Shown piece after piece: positions 37,178 through 50,155 of a DNA stretch of 64,000 nucleotides. Each line of letters starts with the position of its first letter. The stretch's first letter is position 1. Origin of the DNA: Polynucleobacter paludilacus (GTDB lineage Bacteria > Pseudomonadota > Gammaproteobacteria > Burkholderiales > Burkholderiaceae); NCBI RefSeq assembly GCF_018687595.1, contig NZ_CP061298.1:186001-250000 (forward strand). Reading direction: 5' to 3'. Under the pieces are notes generated by a model that did no database searches, was not told where the DNA came from, and was given only the letters and a program-made list of their open reading frames with translations. Both the position numbers and the translations under genes were made by a program.

Positions 37178-37984
37178 ATGACGATGAAAATTGCAATTGC
37201 CGGCGCTACTGGTCGGATGGGAAAGATGCTCATCGAGGCAGTGCTCAACACGCCTGACGCGCAACTGGTTGGAGCCCTTGAGCATACTGGCTCTACCCAG
37301 GTCGGCGAGGATGCCGGTGCATTTTTAGGTAAGAAAACAGGAGTCACGATCACCGCAGACATCGCTGCTGCGCTGAGCGATGCGGAATACTTGATTGATT
37401 TCACCCGCCCTGAAGGAACGATGGCGCATTTGGCAGTTGCGCAAAAGACCGGTAGCAAAATGATTATTGGCACTACCGGCTTGAATATTGAGCAGCTCGA
37501 TTCCCTCAAGATCGCTTCTAAAAATTTAGCAATCGTGTTTGCGCCCAATATGAGTGTGGGCGTGAATGTCACATTTAAGTTATTGGAAGTCGCAGCAAAA
37601 ATGTTGAGCGAGGGCTATGACATTGAAGTTATCGAAGCGCATCATCGCCATAAAGTGGATGCTCCGTCCGGTACCGCTTTGCGCATGGGCGAGGTGATTG
37701 CTAAGGCTCTAGGAGAGAGGCTTGATGATGTTGCGGTCTATGCTCGTGAAGGTCACACTGGTGAGCGCAAGCAGGGCAGTATTGGCTTTGCGACTATTCG
37801 GGGTGGCGATATTGTGGGGGATCACACGGTCTTATTCGCAGGCGAAGGTGAGCGAATTGAGATTAGTCACAAATCGTCCAGTCGTCAGTCTTACGCTCAA
37901 GGCTCTTTGCGGGCTGCACGTTTTCTGCAAAAACAACAAACCGGCTTATTCGATATGCAGGATGTATTGGGCTTGCGTAATTAA
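37178..37984 (+). CDS. dapB: 4-hydroxy-tetrahydrodipicolinate reductase
   Basis: DapB reduces 4-hydroxy-tetrahydrodipicolinate in lysine and diaminopimelate synthesis. The 268-residue enzyme has the cofactor loop [49 protein letters not shown] with catalytic His/Lys, and the C-terminal [15 protein letters not shown]. The start at 37178 is followed by another ATG two codons later; either is possible. It starts 11 nt after bamE and ends 25 nt before leuS. Confidence 0.97.
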   Translation: MTMKIAIAGATGRMGKMLIEAVLNTPDAQLVGALEHTGSTQVGEDAGAFLGKKTGVTITADIAAALSDAEYLIDFTRPEGTMAHLAVAQKTGSKMIIGTTGLNIEQLDSLKIASKNLAIVFAPNMSVGVNVTFKLLEVAAKMLSEGYDIEVIEAHHRHKVDAPSGTALRMGEVIAKALGERLDDVAVYAREGHTGERKQGSIGFATIRGGDIVGDHTVLFAGEGERIEISHKSSSRQSYAQGSLRAARFLQKQQTGLFDMQDVLGLRN

Positions 37985-38009
37985 AACTAGAAGAAAAGAG
38001 TTGTACTGA

Positions 38010-40688
<2,679 letters not shown>

Positions 40689-40717
40689 CAAACTTATTAA
40701 ATTGAAATACCGGGCAA

Positions 40718-41278
40718 ATGAAGAGAACCAGCAAGCCACAACTTGAAATCGCATTGCTTAGTCCCCAAAGAAGGTCTTTACTTGCTTTGTTTGGAGCCTG
40801 GCCAATCCTTTCTCTTGCAGGCTGTGGTTATCGCATGCGGGGGATGGTCGCAATCCCATATAAGGTTATTGCTATTACTGGTAATCCATCCCCACCATTG
40901 CGTGCAGATTTGCAAAGAGTGATTCTGACGGGAACGGATGCCAAGGTGGCGATCAACCCTAAGGATGCCGATCTGATTCTGGAGATTATTAACGATACTT
41001 CAGGTGAAGAAATTTTGGCTTACAACTCGAACGGCCAAGTTTCCGCCTATCGCCTGAATATTCGAGCAGGCTTTAGGGCCTACGATACAGCCGGTGGTGA
41101 AATCGTTCCCGATTCAGAAATTTATGTGACACGAGACTTGGACTTCTCGGTGTCAACCGTTTTGGCGGTGGACGCTCAAAAGCAGCAATTTCTCGGTGTC
41201 ATGCGGTCTGATTTAGCAATTCAAATTTTGCGTCGCGTTGCTGCATCAGCTAAAGCCCCACAAGCTAAAAGCTTCTAG
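40718..41278 (+). CDS. lptE: LPS-assembly lipoprotein LptE
   Basis: LptE plugs the LptD barrel that inserts lipopolysaccharide into the outer membrane. The 186-residue protein has a long signal region ending LSLAGCGYRMRG, with the lipobox LAGC at about residue 35, then the LptE/RlpB fold with NDTSGEEILAYNSNGQVSAY. The leuS-lptE-holA order is conserved in proteobacteria and supports the call. Confidence 0.93.
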   Translation: MKRTSKPQLEIALLSPQRRSLLALFGAWPILSLAGCGYRMRGMVAIPYKVIAITGNPSPPLRADLQRVILTGTDAKVAINPKDADLILEIINDTSGEEILAYNSNGQVSAYRLNIRAGFRAYDTAGGEIVPDSEIYVTRDLDFSVSTVLAVDAQKQQFLGVMRSDLAIQILRRVAASAKAPQAKSF

Positions 41279-41296
41279 AGCATACGAATATCTCGC

Positions 41297-42355
41297 ATGG
41301 TTAAAACGGATGCCTTTCAGGCTCATCTCAAGTCATTAACTGCAGCTAGTCATTTTTCTCCGCTATATGTTTTTAGTGGCGATGAGCCCTTATTGATGAT
41401 GGAAGCAATGGATCAATTGCGCTCCAAGGCAAGACAGCTAGGGTATACCGAGCGTGAGGTGATGTTACAAGAGCGTGGTTTTGATTGGAGTGCACTACTC
41501 AATGCAGGGCAAACAATGTCCTTATTTGGTGATCGGCGCTGGATCGAATTGCGGATGCCGACAGGCAAGCCTGGTCGGGATGGCGCAGACGCACTGAAAC
41601 AATTTGCTGCACAAGTCGCCTCTCAAACGAATCCAGACGGTCCAGAGACAATTGTGTGTATTGTTTTGCCTAGACTGGATATGAAGACTAAATCTTCACC
41701 ATGGTTCGGTAGTCTCGACGAAGCAGGTATGGCGATTCAAATCGACTCTCTAGATCGTAGTCACTTACCCCATTGGATTGCAGGACGCCTGCAAAAACAG
41801 GGACAAACCGTTCAAAGCGGGCCTGAAGGTCAGCGCGCCCTGGAATTTATTGCGGAGCAGGTTGAAGGTAACTTGATTGCTGCCCATCAAGAAATTCAGA
41901 AACTAGGGCTTCTGTATCCTGCAGGCCAGCTATTAGAGGAGCAAATTCGTTCAGCGATTTTGAAGGTCGCTCGATACAACGTATTTGAGCTCAGCGAGGC
42001 GATGCTGGCGGGAGATCTGCCCCGGATCAATCGGATGCTGGACGGTCTCAAGGGTGAGGGTGAGCCTTTAGTGCTGATTCTCTGGAGCGTAACCGAAGAG
42101 CTTCGGCTAATATCTAAGCTAAAGGCAGCAAGTGATGCTGGTGAGTCTGTTCAGCAATTATTGCGGGCTAATCGGGTTTGGGGCAATAAAGAAAGACTCT
42201 ATCTTGCCGCATTAAAGCGGGTTCAGGCTTCCCGAATACGTCAGGCTATTCAGGTCGCGGCTGGCTTAGATCGTCAGTCAAAGGGATTGCATGCTGCCGA
42301 ACTTCCGGGGGATCCTTGGGATGGTTTGCGTTTAGTCGGTAATTTATTGCGTTAA
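41297..42355 (+). CDS. holA: DNA polymerase III subunit delta
   Basis: The delta subunit opens the beta sliding clamp as part of the clamp loader. The protein has 352 residues (E. coli 343). The N-terminal region has [19 protein letters not shown], then an AAA+-like fold without an ATP-binding P-loop, as expected. [20 protein letters not shown] and [18 protein letters not shown] are typical. It lies 18 nt after lptE and 8 nt before proA. Confidence 0.95.
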   Translation: MVKTDAFQAHLKSLTAASHFSPLYVFSGDEPLLMMEAMDQLRSKARQLGYTEREVMLQERGFDWSALLNAGQTMSLFGDRRWIELRMPTGKPGRDGADALKQFAAQVASQTNPDGPETIVCIVLPRLDMKTKSSPWFGSLDEAGMAIQIDSLDRSHLPHWIAGRLQKQGQTVQSGPEGQRALEFIAEQVEGNLIAAHQEIQKLGLLYPAGQLLEEQIRSAILKVARYNVFELSEAMLAGDLPRINRMLDGLKGEGEPLVLILWSVTEELRLISKLKAASDAGESVQQLLRANRVWGNKERLYLAALKRVQASRIRQAIQVAAGLDRQSKGLHAAELPGDPWDGLRLVGNLLR

Positions 42356-42363
42356 GAAAATAT

Positions 42364-43641
42364 ATGAGTACTTCTATTAAGCAGATGATGCAAGAAATGG
42401 GTCAAAGAGCTCGAGTAGCATCGAGAGCAATGGCGCGTGCATCAAGCGAACAAAAAAACCAAGCCCTTACTCAGATTGCTAAGGTCATACGCGAGAACGC
42501 TGCTGAAATTATGCGCGTCAATTTGCTTGACGTTGAACAAGCAAAAGAAAATGGTCAGGATGCCGCCTTTATCGATCGTTTAACTATGACGTCCAAAACG
42601 ATTGAAAGTATGGCTTTAGGGTTAGAACAAATTGTTTCGCTTGCAGATCCGATTGGTCAGTTGAGCGCAGCAAAAAAGCAGTCCTCTGGAATCGAGATCT
42701 CACAAATGCGCGTGCCATTAGGAGTGATTGGCATCATCTATGAATCGCGTCCAAATGTCACAATTGATGCTGCCGCTCTTTGTCTCAAATCTGGTAATGC
42801 GGTGATATTACGTGGCGGTTCCGAGGCACTTCACTCGAATACCCTTTTGGCAAAAATGATCCAAACCGGCTTAAGTGCCGCTGGTTTGCCTCAAGATGCT
42901 GTGCAGGTGGTCGAGACGGTAGACCGAGCTGCGGTTGGTGAAATGATCACCATGACTGCATATATCGATGTCATCGTACCTCGGGGTGGTAAGAGTTTGA
43001 TTGCGCGTTTAATGTCAGAAGCGCGAGTGCCCATGATTAAGCACTTGGATGGTATTTGTCATACCTATATTGATGCTGACGCTGATTTAGCAATGGCTGT
43101 GAAGGTTTGCGATAACGCTAAAACGCAGCGCTATGCGCCATGTAATGCCATGGAAACTTTATTGGTTAATCAGAGTGTTGCTTCCCAAGTTTTGCCCACC
43201 CTTTGCAAGATTTACCAAGATAAGGGCATAGAGTTGCGTGTAGATGCCACTACCCGTAAGACGCTGGAGTCTGCAGGCTTTAAAGGCTTGGTAGATGCTC
43301 AAGAGGAAGATTGGTCAACGGAGTATCTGGCGCCTATCTTATCGATTAAAACGGTCGCAAATCTTGATGAGGCTATGAGTCATATCGAGCGTTATGGCAG
43401 CAAGCATACTGATGCCATCATTACAAATAATCAAGCTCATGCCAATCGCTTCTTGCGGGAAGTGGATAGTGCAAGCGTGATGGTCAATGCCAGTACTCGT
43501 TTTGCCGATGGCTTTGAATATGGTCTAGGTGCTGAAATCGGAATATCAAACGATAAGTTGCATGCCCGCGGCCCAGTTGGCTTAGAGGGCTTAACTTCAT
43601 TGAAGTACATCGTGATGGGTCACGGTGAAATTCGCACTTAA
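42364..43641 (+). CDS. proA: Gamma-glutamyl phosphate reductase
   Basis: ProA reduces gamma-glutamyl phosphate to glutamate-5-semialdehyde in proline synthesis, using the product of proB at 592. The 425-residue enzyme has the aldehyde-dehydrogenase fold: [46 protein letters not shown], and the catalytic cysteine in [12 protein letters not shown]. The C-terminal half has [20 protein letters not shown]. proA and proB are 41 kb apart, so they are not an operon here. Confidence 0.97.
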   Translation: MSTSIKQMMQEMGQRARVASRAMARASSEQKNQALTQIAKVIRENAAEIMRVNLLDVEQAKENGQDAAFIDRLTMTSKTIESMALGLEQIVSLADPIGQLSAAKKQSSGIEISQMRVPLGVIGIIYESRPNVTIDAAALCLKSGNAVILRGGSEALHSNTLLAKMIQTGLSAAGLPQDAVQVVETVDRAAVGEMITMTAYIDVIVPRGGKSLIARLMSEARVPMIKHLDGICHTYIDADADLAMAVKVCDNAKTQRYAPCNAMETLLVNQSVASQVLPTLCKIYQDKGIELRVDATTRKTLESAGFKGLVDAQEEDWSTEYLAPILSIKTVANLDEAMSHIERYGSKHTDAIITNNQAHANRFLREVDSASVMVNASTRFADGFEYGLGAEIGISNDKLHARGPVGLEGLTSLKYIVMGHGEIRT

Positions 43642-43656
43642 GATTAAAGGTTAAGC

Positions 43657-44082
43657 ATGGGTAACGGGTATCTCTGGACTAAGACGATCCATATCGTTTT
43701 GATTGCTTCCTGGTTTGCTGGGCTGTTTTATTTGCCTCGTATTTATGTCAACTTGGCTGAAGAAAAAAATACTGAAGCCTATGCACGTCTTTTAGGGATG
43801 GCAGAGCGCCTGTTTCGTTTTATGACTATCCTGGCGATTCCGGCACTTTTATGCGGTTTATTGCTATGGTTATATTTTGGAATTGGGATAGGCGATGCCT
43901 GGTTGCATGCCAAATTATTCTTTGTGATTCTGGTGATTGGCTACCACCATGCTTGCTGGAGTCTATTGCAAAAATTTCGTCAGGGACGTAACGCTCGCTC
44001 AGGCATTTGGTATCGCTGGTTTAATGAAGTGCCAGTCCTTCTCCTGCTTATCATCACTGCATTGGCAGTGATCAAACCGTAA
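43657..44082 (+). CDS. hemJ: Protoporphyrinogen oxidase HemJ
   Basis: HemJ is a small four-helix membrane protein that oxidises protoporphyrinogen IX in many proteobacteria. The 141-residue product shows the family pattern KTIHIVLIASWFAGLFYLPR with the conserved histidine, a lysine-containing helix LHAKLFFVILVIGYHH and the C-terminal FNEVPVLLLLIITALAVIKP. It lies 15 nt after proA. With hemL at 45790 it is the second heme gene in the window. Confidence 0.92.
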   Translation: MGNGYLWTKTIHIVLIASWFAGLFYLPRIYVNLAEEKNTEAYARLLGMAERLFRFMTILAIPALLCGLLLWLYFGIGIGDAWLHAKLFFVILVIGYHHACWSLLQKFRQGRNARSGIWYRWFNEVPVLLLLIITALAVIKP

Positions 44083-44105
44083 TCACTTTATAGATCGCCA
44101 GCCTC

Positions 44106-45536
44106 ATGAGATTTTTTGTTGTTTGTCCTGGAGGCTTAGAAGCCCCACTTGCGCAAGAGTTGGCAGCGATTGCCGCGCGCCCAGATGCAAAAGCGTTAGG
44201 CAGTTGGGTCATTGATCCAACACCCACCAGCCCAACGGGCGGAGTGGGTTTGGCAGGCCCGATCTCTGCCGCAATGGCTTTAAATCTCCACTCTCGAATT
44301 GCCAGTCGGGTGCTTCTACAGCTTGCTGAGGCTCCTTATCGGCTGGAAGAGGACTTATACCGCCTTACGCATGGCTTGGCTTGGGAAGATTGGTTTACGC
44401 CACAGCAAACCTTGCGGGTTGATGTGACTGCCCATCGTTCACCGCTCAAGAGTCTCAATTTTGCGACACTCAAAGTGAAAGATGCGATTGTTGATCGATT
44501 GCGCGAGGTATCAGGTGATCGTCCTAGTATTGATACTGCCTTTCCAGATGTGCGCGTGCAGGTTCATTTGACTGCAAACCAGATGACAATTTACCTTGAT
44601 ACTTCTGGTGAAGCCTTGTTTAAGAGAGGCTGGCGTGATGAAAAAGGTGATGCACCGCTGAAGGAGAATTTAGCGGCAGGTATTTTGTCCATTACGGGAT
44701 GGCAGCCCTCACAAACTTTATTTGATCCGATGTGCGGCAGTGGTACTTTCCTGATTGAAGCTGCGCAAATGGCCTTAGCCATTCCTCCCGGAGGCATTCG
44801 GGCTGGTTTATATGGAGAGGGCGCCAAACCCAGCAAGCTGGCTTATCGACCGCTGGTCACTTCAGAGCATGGCTTTGGTTTTGAGCGCCTCAAGCCATTT
44901 CAAGTGGATGCTGAAGTCAAGAAGTGGACTGCACTCAAAGAGTCGTCGAAAGCTGAAATGCTGGTGAAGCGCAAACAATTTCCTACTGCAGAGTCTTTGC
45001 AAATCAGTGGTAGCGATATTAATGAAAAACTGGTCGCGATGTTTAAAGGTAATTGGCAACGGGCTCAACTGCCAGATATGCCCGTTGTTCGTCAAATTGA
45101 TGCGATGGCGAGCAAGCCGCCTGCAGCTGCTCAAAACCCCATCATGTTGCTGAACCCACCCTATGGCGAGCGTCTGGTGATTAAAGGTGGTAGGGGACGA
45201 TCTGCTGCAGACGAGCAATCAGCAGAGCCAGAGGATCGCTTCAGTCAGAATTTAGAAACGGGTCGACAAATCGCTAAGCGCTCAAGTCGTGAATCCTTAA
45301 AACGTTTACAAGCGGAAGAGGAGCGGGATCCTCAGTTTGTGGAGTTCTTGCGCCAATTTGGTCAGCATTTAAAGGATGCTTTTGGAGGTTGGAGCGTTTT
45401 TGTTCTCACAGCCGATATGGCTTTACCAGGCCAACTCAGAATCAAAGAGTCTAAGCGCACCCCCTTATTTAATGGTCCTCTAGAATGCCGTCTCTTTAAA
45501 TTTGAGATGCACGCTAAAAGAGACTCAGTTGCGTAG
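44106..45536 (+). CDS. rlmL: THUMP-domain 23S rRNA methyltransferase, RlmL-like
   Basis: This 476-residue protein has an N-terminal THUMP-type region (about 1-165, with FVVCPGGLEAPLAQEL) and a Rossmann methyltransferase domain. The SAM motif is LFDPMCGSGTFLIEAAQ and the catalytic motif is LLNPPYGERL, typical of N2-guanine methyltransferases such as RlmL (m2G2445). The RlmK half of the E. coli RlmKL fusion is absent. A charged insert of about 50 residues (GRGRSAADEQSAEPEDRF to QAEEERDP) follows the NPPY motif. The exact target base is inferred from family resemblance only. Confidence 0.85.
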   Translation: MRFFVVCPGGLEAPLAQELAAIAARPDAKALGSWVIDPTPTSPTGGVGLAGPISAAMALNLHSRIASRVLLQLAEAPYRLEEDLYRLTHGLAWEDWFTPQQTLRVDVTAHRSPLKSLNFATLKVKDAIVDRLREVSGDRPSIDTAFPDVRVQVHLTANQMTIYLDTSGEALFKRGWRDEKGDAPLKENLAAGILSITGWQPSQTLFDPMCGSGTFLIEAAQMALAIPPGGIRAGLYGEGAKPSKLAYRPLVTSEHGFGFERLKPFQVDAEVKKWTALKESSKAEMLVKRKQFPTAESLQISGSDINEKLVAMFKGNWQRAQLPDMPVVRQIDAMASKPPAAAQNPIMLLNPPYGERLVIKGGRGRSAADEQSAEPEDRFSQNLETGRQIAKRSSRESLKRLQAEEERDPQFVEFLRQFGQHLKDAFGGWSVFVLTADMALPGQLRIKESKRTPLFNGPLECRLFKFEMHAKRDSVA

Positions 45537-45598
45537 TGAGCCGATTTGTTGGCAATAGTGAATAATTAAGCTAAATCAAATAAAAAATGGAGTGAGTA

Positions 45599-45769
45599 AT
45601 GGAATTTAAGACCTATATGTGCCTTATTTGCGGCTGGGTTTATGACGAAGCAGTGGGATGTCCAGAAGAAGGTATTGCCCCTGGCACGCTATGGAAAGAT
45701 GTGCCAATGAACTGGACTTGCCCTGAGTGCGGAGCGCGTAAAGAAGATTTTGAAATGATGGCTATTTAA
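45599..45769 (+). CDS. Rubredoxin
   Basis: This small gene of 56 residues starts at an ATG preceded by GGAGTGAG. The protein has two CxxCG iron-binding loops, CLICGW at about residues 8-13 and CPECGA at about 41-46, with the usual WVYDEAVG and P-G-T-LW-DVP-NWTCP between them. Rubredoxins carry a single Fe(Cys)4 centre and shuttle electrons in the cytoplasm. The partner is unknown. It lies 20 nt upstream of hemL and could be cotranscribed. Confidence 0.95.
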   Translation: MEFKTYMCLICGWVYDEAVGCPEEGIAPGTLWKDVPMNWTCPECGARKEDFEMMAI

Positions 45770-45789
45770 GTCTGCGACAGGAATAGATC

Positions 45790-47085
45790 GTGGGACAAAA
45801 CGAGGTTTTATTTGAGCGTGCGCAAAAAGTCATTCCAGGAGGCGTCAACTCGCCTGTAAGGGCATTTCGACAGGTAGGTGGAGTGCCGCGTTTTGTTAGT
45901 AAGGCCAATGGCCCTTATTTTTGGGATGTAGACAACAAACGCTATATCGATCTCATTATGTCCTGGGGCCCGATGATTGCAGGACATGCCCATCCTGAAA
46001 TTGTGGAGGCAGTTCAAAAAGCAGCAACCAGCAGTTTTAGCTTTGGTGCTCCTACGGAAGGCGAGATTGAATTAGCCGAACGCATCTGCAGCTTGATGCC
46101 CAGTATCGAGCAGATCCGCATGGTATCAAGCGGCACCGAAGCAACGATGAGTGCCTTGCGATTGGCGCGCGGATATACCGGACGGGATTTGATTGTGAAG
46201 TTTGAGGGTTGTTATCACGGCCATGCCGATAGCTTATTGGTTAAAGCAGGTTCTGGTTTACTTACATTTGCTGACTCTACTCAAAATGCCCCCTCTTCAG
46301 GAGGTGTCCCACAAGATGTCGTCAAACACACATTAGTCCTGCCTTATAACGATACGTCTGCCATAGAGGCCGTCTTTCAGAAGCAGGGTGATCAAATTGC
46401 TGCAGTGATTCTGGAGCCCATTGCCGGCAATATGAATTTGATTAAAGCTAAACCAGAGTTTTTAGCTGCGATCAGAAATCTCACCACCAAGCATGGCGCT
46501 GTGCTGATTTACGATGAAGTGATGACCGGATTTCGTGTGGCATTAGGCGGAGCCCAGTCACTACAAGGCATCACTCCTGACCTCACCTGCTTGGGTAAGG
46601 TGATGGGTGGTGGCATGCCGATGGCGGCCTTTGGTGGCAAGCAGGAGATCATGTCAAAGCTTGCGCCACTCGGGACTGTATACCAAGCCGGCACATTGTC
46701 TGGTAATCCAGTTGCAGTGGCAGCAGGATTAAAAACCTTAGAGATTGTGGCAAGAGAGGGCTTTTATGGGTGCCTTGCTGGGCAGACAGAAAAACTGATG
46801 TTGGGATTAAAGAAGGCCGCTGATCAAGCAGGAGTCCCTTTTGCAGTCGATAGCGTAGGCGGTATGTTTGGTTTTTACTTCACACCAACAGTACCAACTT
46901 CATTTGCTGAAGTCACTCAATCAAATATTGAAGCATTCAAGCTATTTTTTCATGCGATGCTCGATGAAGGTGTGTACTTGGCGCCTTCAGCCTATGAGGC
47001 AGGTTTTACTTCGATTACGCACGACAATGCGGTTGTGGATCAAATTATTCAAGCGGCAGAAAAATCTTTTCAGAAGATTCAGTAA
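45790..47085 (+). CDS. hemL: Glutamate-1-semialdehyde 2,1-aminomutase
   Basis: HemL forms 5-aminolevulinate, the C5-pathway precursor of heme. The 431-residue PLP enzyme has [11 protein letters not shown] near the N-terminus, [32 protein letters not shown], and the PLP-binding lysine in [16 protein letters not shown]. The start is a GTG at 45790; no in-frame ATG lies near the family's expected N-terminus. It converges on apaH with an 18-nt gap. Confidence 0.97.
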   Translation: MGQNEVLFERAQKVIPGGVNSPVRAFRQVGGVPRFVSKANGPYFWDVDNKRYIDLIMSWGPMIAGHAHPEIVEAVQKAATSSFSFGAPTEGEIELAERICSLMPSIEQIRMVSSGTEATMSALRLARGYTGRDLIVKFEGCYHGHADSLLVKAGSGLLTFADSTQNAPSSGGVPQDVVKHTLVLPYNDTSAIEAVFQKQGDQIAAVILEPIAGNMNLIKAKPEFLAAIRNLTTKHGAVLIYDEVMTGFRVALGGAQSLQGITPDLTCLGKVMGGGMPMAAFGGKQEIMSKLAPLGTVYQAGTLSGNPVAVAAGLKTLEIVAREGFYGCLAGQTEKLMLGLKKAADQAGVPFAVDSVGGMFGFYFTPTVPTSFAEVTQSNIEAFKLFFHAMLDEGVYLAPSAYEAGFTSITHDNAVVDQIIQAAEKSFQKIQ

Positions 47086-47103
47086 GTAGCAATGCTGCGA
47101 TGT

Positions 47104-47943
47104 TTACATCCTTAGTGGGTGATCGTAGCCAGCCACTTGAACGAGTTGGAGTTTTCGTGAACTTGTGCCAGATTCCGGAATTTCTAGAGCGCTGAGTTTT
47201 CCACCCCACACACAGCCCGTATCCAAACCAATGACATTGCCACGCTTGAGCAGTCCGAGTGTGGACCAATGCCCAAAGTAGATTAAGGCATCCTTGGTTT
47301 TTCGATTGGGGACCATAAACCAAGGCATATAGCCTTTAGGGCCAGCCTTTAAGCCTTCTTTGCTGACAAATTCCATGCGACCTGTTGAGGTACAGAAGCG
47401 TAAGCGAGTTAAGGCGTTCGTGATGACACGCAGGCGCTCATACCCACTGAGTGAATTGCTCCACTTTGTAGGAGTGTTGCCATACATATTGGCCAAGAAA
47501 TCTTTATACGTTTTTTTGCGCAGCGCTTTTTCTACTTCTTGGGCATATTCAATCGTCTGATCGATGGTCCATTGAGGCAGCACACCAGCGTGTACTGCTA
47601 AGAACTTGCCTTTATTGAGCGCTAAGGGGCGATTTCGTAACCAATGAATCAATTCTTTACGATCAGGCGCCGTGAGAATTTTGTCTACGGTATCTAGACC
47701 ACGGGGTTTGCGAAGTCCAGCATCAATTGCCAAGAGATGAAGATCATGATTGCCGAGAATGCATTCGACCCGACCCTTCTCTTGAAGCCGTTTAAGCAGA
47801 CGCAAGCTTCCCAAAGAATCGGGACCACGATTTACCAAGTCTCCTAAGAAAATCATTTTTGATTTTTCAGGCAGCTTGCTAACCAACTTTTTGAGAGAAG
47901 GGGTGCATCCCTGGACGTCGCCCACCGCAAAGATTTTGCTCAT
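47104..47943 (-). CDS. apaH: Symmetrical diadenosine tetraphosphatase ApaH
   Basis: ApaH splits Ap4A to two ADP and can remove Np4 caps from RNA, which links it to RppH at 1940. The 279-residue phosphoesterase has the metal motifs GDVQGC, GDLVNRGPDS, GNHDLHLLA and VHAGVLPQW, and a C-terminal GHWSTLGL and LDTGCVWGGKLSAL. It lies 37 nt downstream of phr on the same strand. Confidence 0.97.
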   Translation of the reverse strand: MSKIFAVGDVQGCTPSLKKLVSKLPEKSKMIFLGDLVNRGPDSLGSLRLLKRLQEKGRVECILGNHDLHLLAIDAGLRKPRGLDTVDKILTAPDRKELIHWLRNRPLALNKGKFLAVHAGVLPQWTIDQTIEYAQEVEKALRKKTYKDFLANMYGNTPTKWSNSLSGYERLRVITNALTRLRFCTSTGRMEFVSKEGLKAGPKGYMPWFMVPNRKTKDALIYFGHWSTLGLLKRGNVIGLDTGCVWGGKLSALEIPESGTSSRKLQLVQVAGYDHPLRM

Positions 47944-47980
47944 GCCAAATTCTAAAGCGGAATCAAAAAATCATCAGGCA

Positions 47981-49453
47981 CTATGCCGCCTTTTTAACAA
48001 CGTTATAGCGAACCAGAGTCTTTTTACGAGCCTCATCATGATCGACAATCGGCATGGGGTAGTCACGCCCTAACAGCAGTCCCGCAGCCTCAAGTTCAAT
48101 ATGACCTGCTAGCCAGGGAGCATGAATCGATTTATTGGAGAGTTTCTCGAGCTGAGGCAGATAGCGTCGAATGAATTTACCCTCGGCATCAAACTTCTCA
48201 GATTGCGTAATCGGGTTGAAGATTCTGAAGTAGGGCTGCGCATCACAACCTGAAGAGGAGGCCCACTGCCAGCCACCATTGTTGGACGAAAACTCAAAGT
48301 CATTAAGGTGCTCAGCAAAATAAGCTTCGCCCCAGCGCCAGTCAATGCCAAGATCCTTAGTCAGAAAACTTGCTACAACCATGCGCAGACGATTATGCAT
48401 GTAGCCACTTTGATTGAGTTGATGCATTGCTGCGTCCACTAAGGGATAGCCTGTTTTACCCTCGCACCAAGCCGTAAAGAGTTTCTTAGCAGTAGCACCA
48501 CTTTCCCAATCAATCTTGTCATAGTCGGGCTTGAAAGCTTCTCCACTCGCAAGACGAGGGTGATTAGCCAAAATCATGAAATAAAAATCACGCCAGATAA
48601 GCTCACTTAACCAAATGGTTGCACCCATGCTCCCTGCCAACATACGACGATGGGCTTCTCTAACCAAGCCCCGAATCGAGAGCATGCCAAAGCGAAGATG
48701 TGTTGAGAGATAGCTGACACCTTTGATCGCTGGAAAATCTCGACCCATCTGATATTGATCAATGCGATGTAAAAAATCTTTTAAAAAATGTTCCCCACCT
48801 ACTGCTCCGGGGGGTAAGTATGTCTCGATTCCGGTTTGAGTAAAGCCCATCGACTTCAAAGAAGGAATCCCTCGGTCAAGCTTGGCGGGGATTGAAGCAA
48901 ACTGACCTTTCTTAGCAACGCAGTCATAGGGCGCCAGATCTTTTGCTTGCAAAGTTTTCAGCCAGTTATTTTTGTATGGAGTAAAGACTGAAAAAACCGT
49001 ATTGGAATTGGTGAGGATTTCTTTTTTCTCAAAGATCACCTGATCTTTGAAGCTCTCAAAGGCAATACCTGATTTTGTGAGAGAGGATTGAATTTGTTCA
49101 TCGCGCGCAATGGCCGTTGGCTCGTAATCATGGTTAGTAAAAACGGTTTCAACCCCAAGCGCTTTGGCAATTTCGGGAATGCTTTCACTAGGCTTATTAA
49201 ATTGAACGATGAGTCCACCGCCTTGTTTGCGCAGTTCTTGATCCAGTTGCTCTATACCGTGCCATATGAAATCCACCCGACGGTCTGCTTTGAGGCCTTG
49301 CTCATTTAAGCCCTGCTTTAGGAGCGGGGAAAGAATGGTCTGATCAAAGATAAAAGCTACCCAAACCTGTTGGCTGTTCTTCAGGGCGTGATGGAGGGCT
49401 GCATTGTCATACAGGCGAAGGTCGCGGCGGAGCCATACAAGAGCTTTTTGCAT
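47981..49453 (-). CDS. phr: Deoxyribodipyrimidine photolyase
   Basis: Photolyase repairs cyclobutane pyrimidine dimers with blue light using FADH. From the ATG at 49453 (MQKALVWLRRDLRLYDN) the enzyme has 490 residues; the open frame extends 23 codons upstream, but that lead does not fit the family. The N-terminal antenna domain is followed by the FAD domain, with STHLRFGMLSIRG, ELIWRDFYFMIL, EGKTGYPLVDAAMHQL, MHNRLRMVVASFLTKDL, DWRWGEAYFAEHLND and NNGGWQWASSSG. These last blocks are diagnostic of class I CPD photolyases. It is divergent from yqgE with 69 nt between starts. Confidence 0.96.
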   Translation of the reverse strand: MQKALVWLRRDLRLYDNAALHHALKNSQQVWVAFIFDQTILSPLLKQGLNEQGLKADRRVDFIWHGIEQLDQELRKQGGGLIVQFNKPSESIPEIAKALGVETVFTNHDYEPTAIARDEQIQSSLTKSGIAFESFKDQVIFEKKEILTNSNTVFSVFTPYKNNWLKTLQAKDLAPYDCVAKKGQFASIPAKLDRGIPSLKSMGFTQTGIETYLPPGAVGGEHFLKDFLHRIDQYQMGRDFPAIKGVSYLSTHLRFGMLSIRGLVREAHRRMLAGSMGATIWLSELIWRDFYFMILANHPRLASGEAFKPDYDKIDWESGATAKKLFTAWCEGKTGYPLVDAAMHQLNQSGYMHNRLRMVVASFLTKDLGIDWRWGEAYFAEHLNDFEFSSNNGGWQWASSSGCDAQPYFRIFNPITQSEKFDAEGKFIRRYLPQLEKLSNKSIHAPWLAGHIELEAAGLLLGRDYPMPIVDHDEARKKTLVRYNVVKKAA

Positions 49454-49522
49454 AGGGAGTATCTTAGGGCTTATTGGTAAAAAGCGCTGAAACAGGGCTG
49501 ATATTCTGTAAAATGGCCCCAT

Positions 49523-50155
49523 ATGACTTCGGCCAATAAAGCTACCCCAGCTTCAGACCCAGCGTCTCCGATTTCCTATTCTGCAGACCACTTAGCGAAT
49601 CAGTTCTTAATCGCAATGCCGGGCATGCTGGATGCCAATTTTGCTGGTTCCGTCATTTATCTTTTTGACCACACCGAACGGGGCGCGATGGGTTTGGTGA
49701 TTAATCGACCCACTGAAGTTGATTTAGCCAGTCTGTTTGACAGAATAGAGCTCAAACTTGAAATTACCCCCCTGCTAGAGCAGCCTGTTTACTTTGGTGG
49801 GCCGGTTCAGGTCGAGCGAGGCTTTGTATTGCATGAAACTGTGCCTGAATCAGCTTACCGTTCTTCTTTGGTGGTGCCGGGCGGCTTGACCATGACTACC
49901 TCTAAAGATGTTTTAGAAGATGTTGCAATCGGTAATGGGCCTAAGCGATTCTTGATGACCTTAGGTTATGCTGGCTGGAGCGCAGGTCAACTTGAAGAAG
50001 AGATCACTTTGAATGGCTGGATGAATGTCCCCGTATCTCAAGCTCAAATCAGCGACATCATTTTTGACACGCCATCGAGTCAGCGCTACGAGAGAACCAT
50101 GGGGCATCTGGGTTTTGATATCTCACATCTCTCAGGTGAGGCTGGTCATGCCTAG
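49523..50155 (+). CDS. yqgE: YqgE/AlgH family protein (UPF0301)
   Basis: This 210-residue member of UPF0301 has the characteristic FLIAMPGMLDANFAGSVIYL, ERGAMGLVINRPTE, VYFGGPVQVERGFVLH and FLMTLGYAGWSAGQLEEEI. The molecular function is unknown; the Pseudomonas relative AlgH has been linked to control of alginate and other traits. It overlaps ruvX by 8 nt, the yqgE-ruvX arrangement found across proteobacteria. Confidence 0.93.
   Translation: MTSANKATPASDPASPISYSADHLANQFLIAMPGMLDANFAGSVIYLFDHTERGAMGLVINRPTEVDLASLFDRIELKLEITPLLEQPVYFGGPVQVERGFVLHETVPESAYRSSLVVPGGLTMTTSKDVLEDVAIGNGPKRFLMTLGYAGWSAGQLEEEITLNGWMNVPVSQAQISDIIFDTPSSQRYERTMGHLGFDISHLSGEAGHA

Noticed and set aside
37159-37572. Antisense open frame opposite dapB
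   Set aside because: It lies entirely within a well-conserved coding region and reads as a mirror of dapB codons.
49454-49522. Upstream extension of photolyase to 49522
   Set aside because: The family start MQKALVWLRRDLRL is at the ATG at 49453; the extra residues do not fit, and they would fill the whole gap to yqgE.
50025-50147. Upstream extension of ruvX inside yqgE
   Set aside because: The residues match nothing in the family; the ATG at 50148 gives the standard N-terminus.
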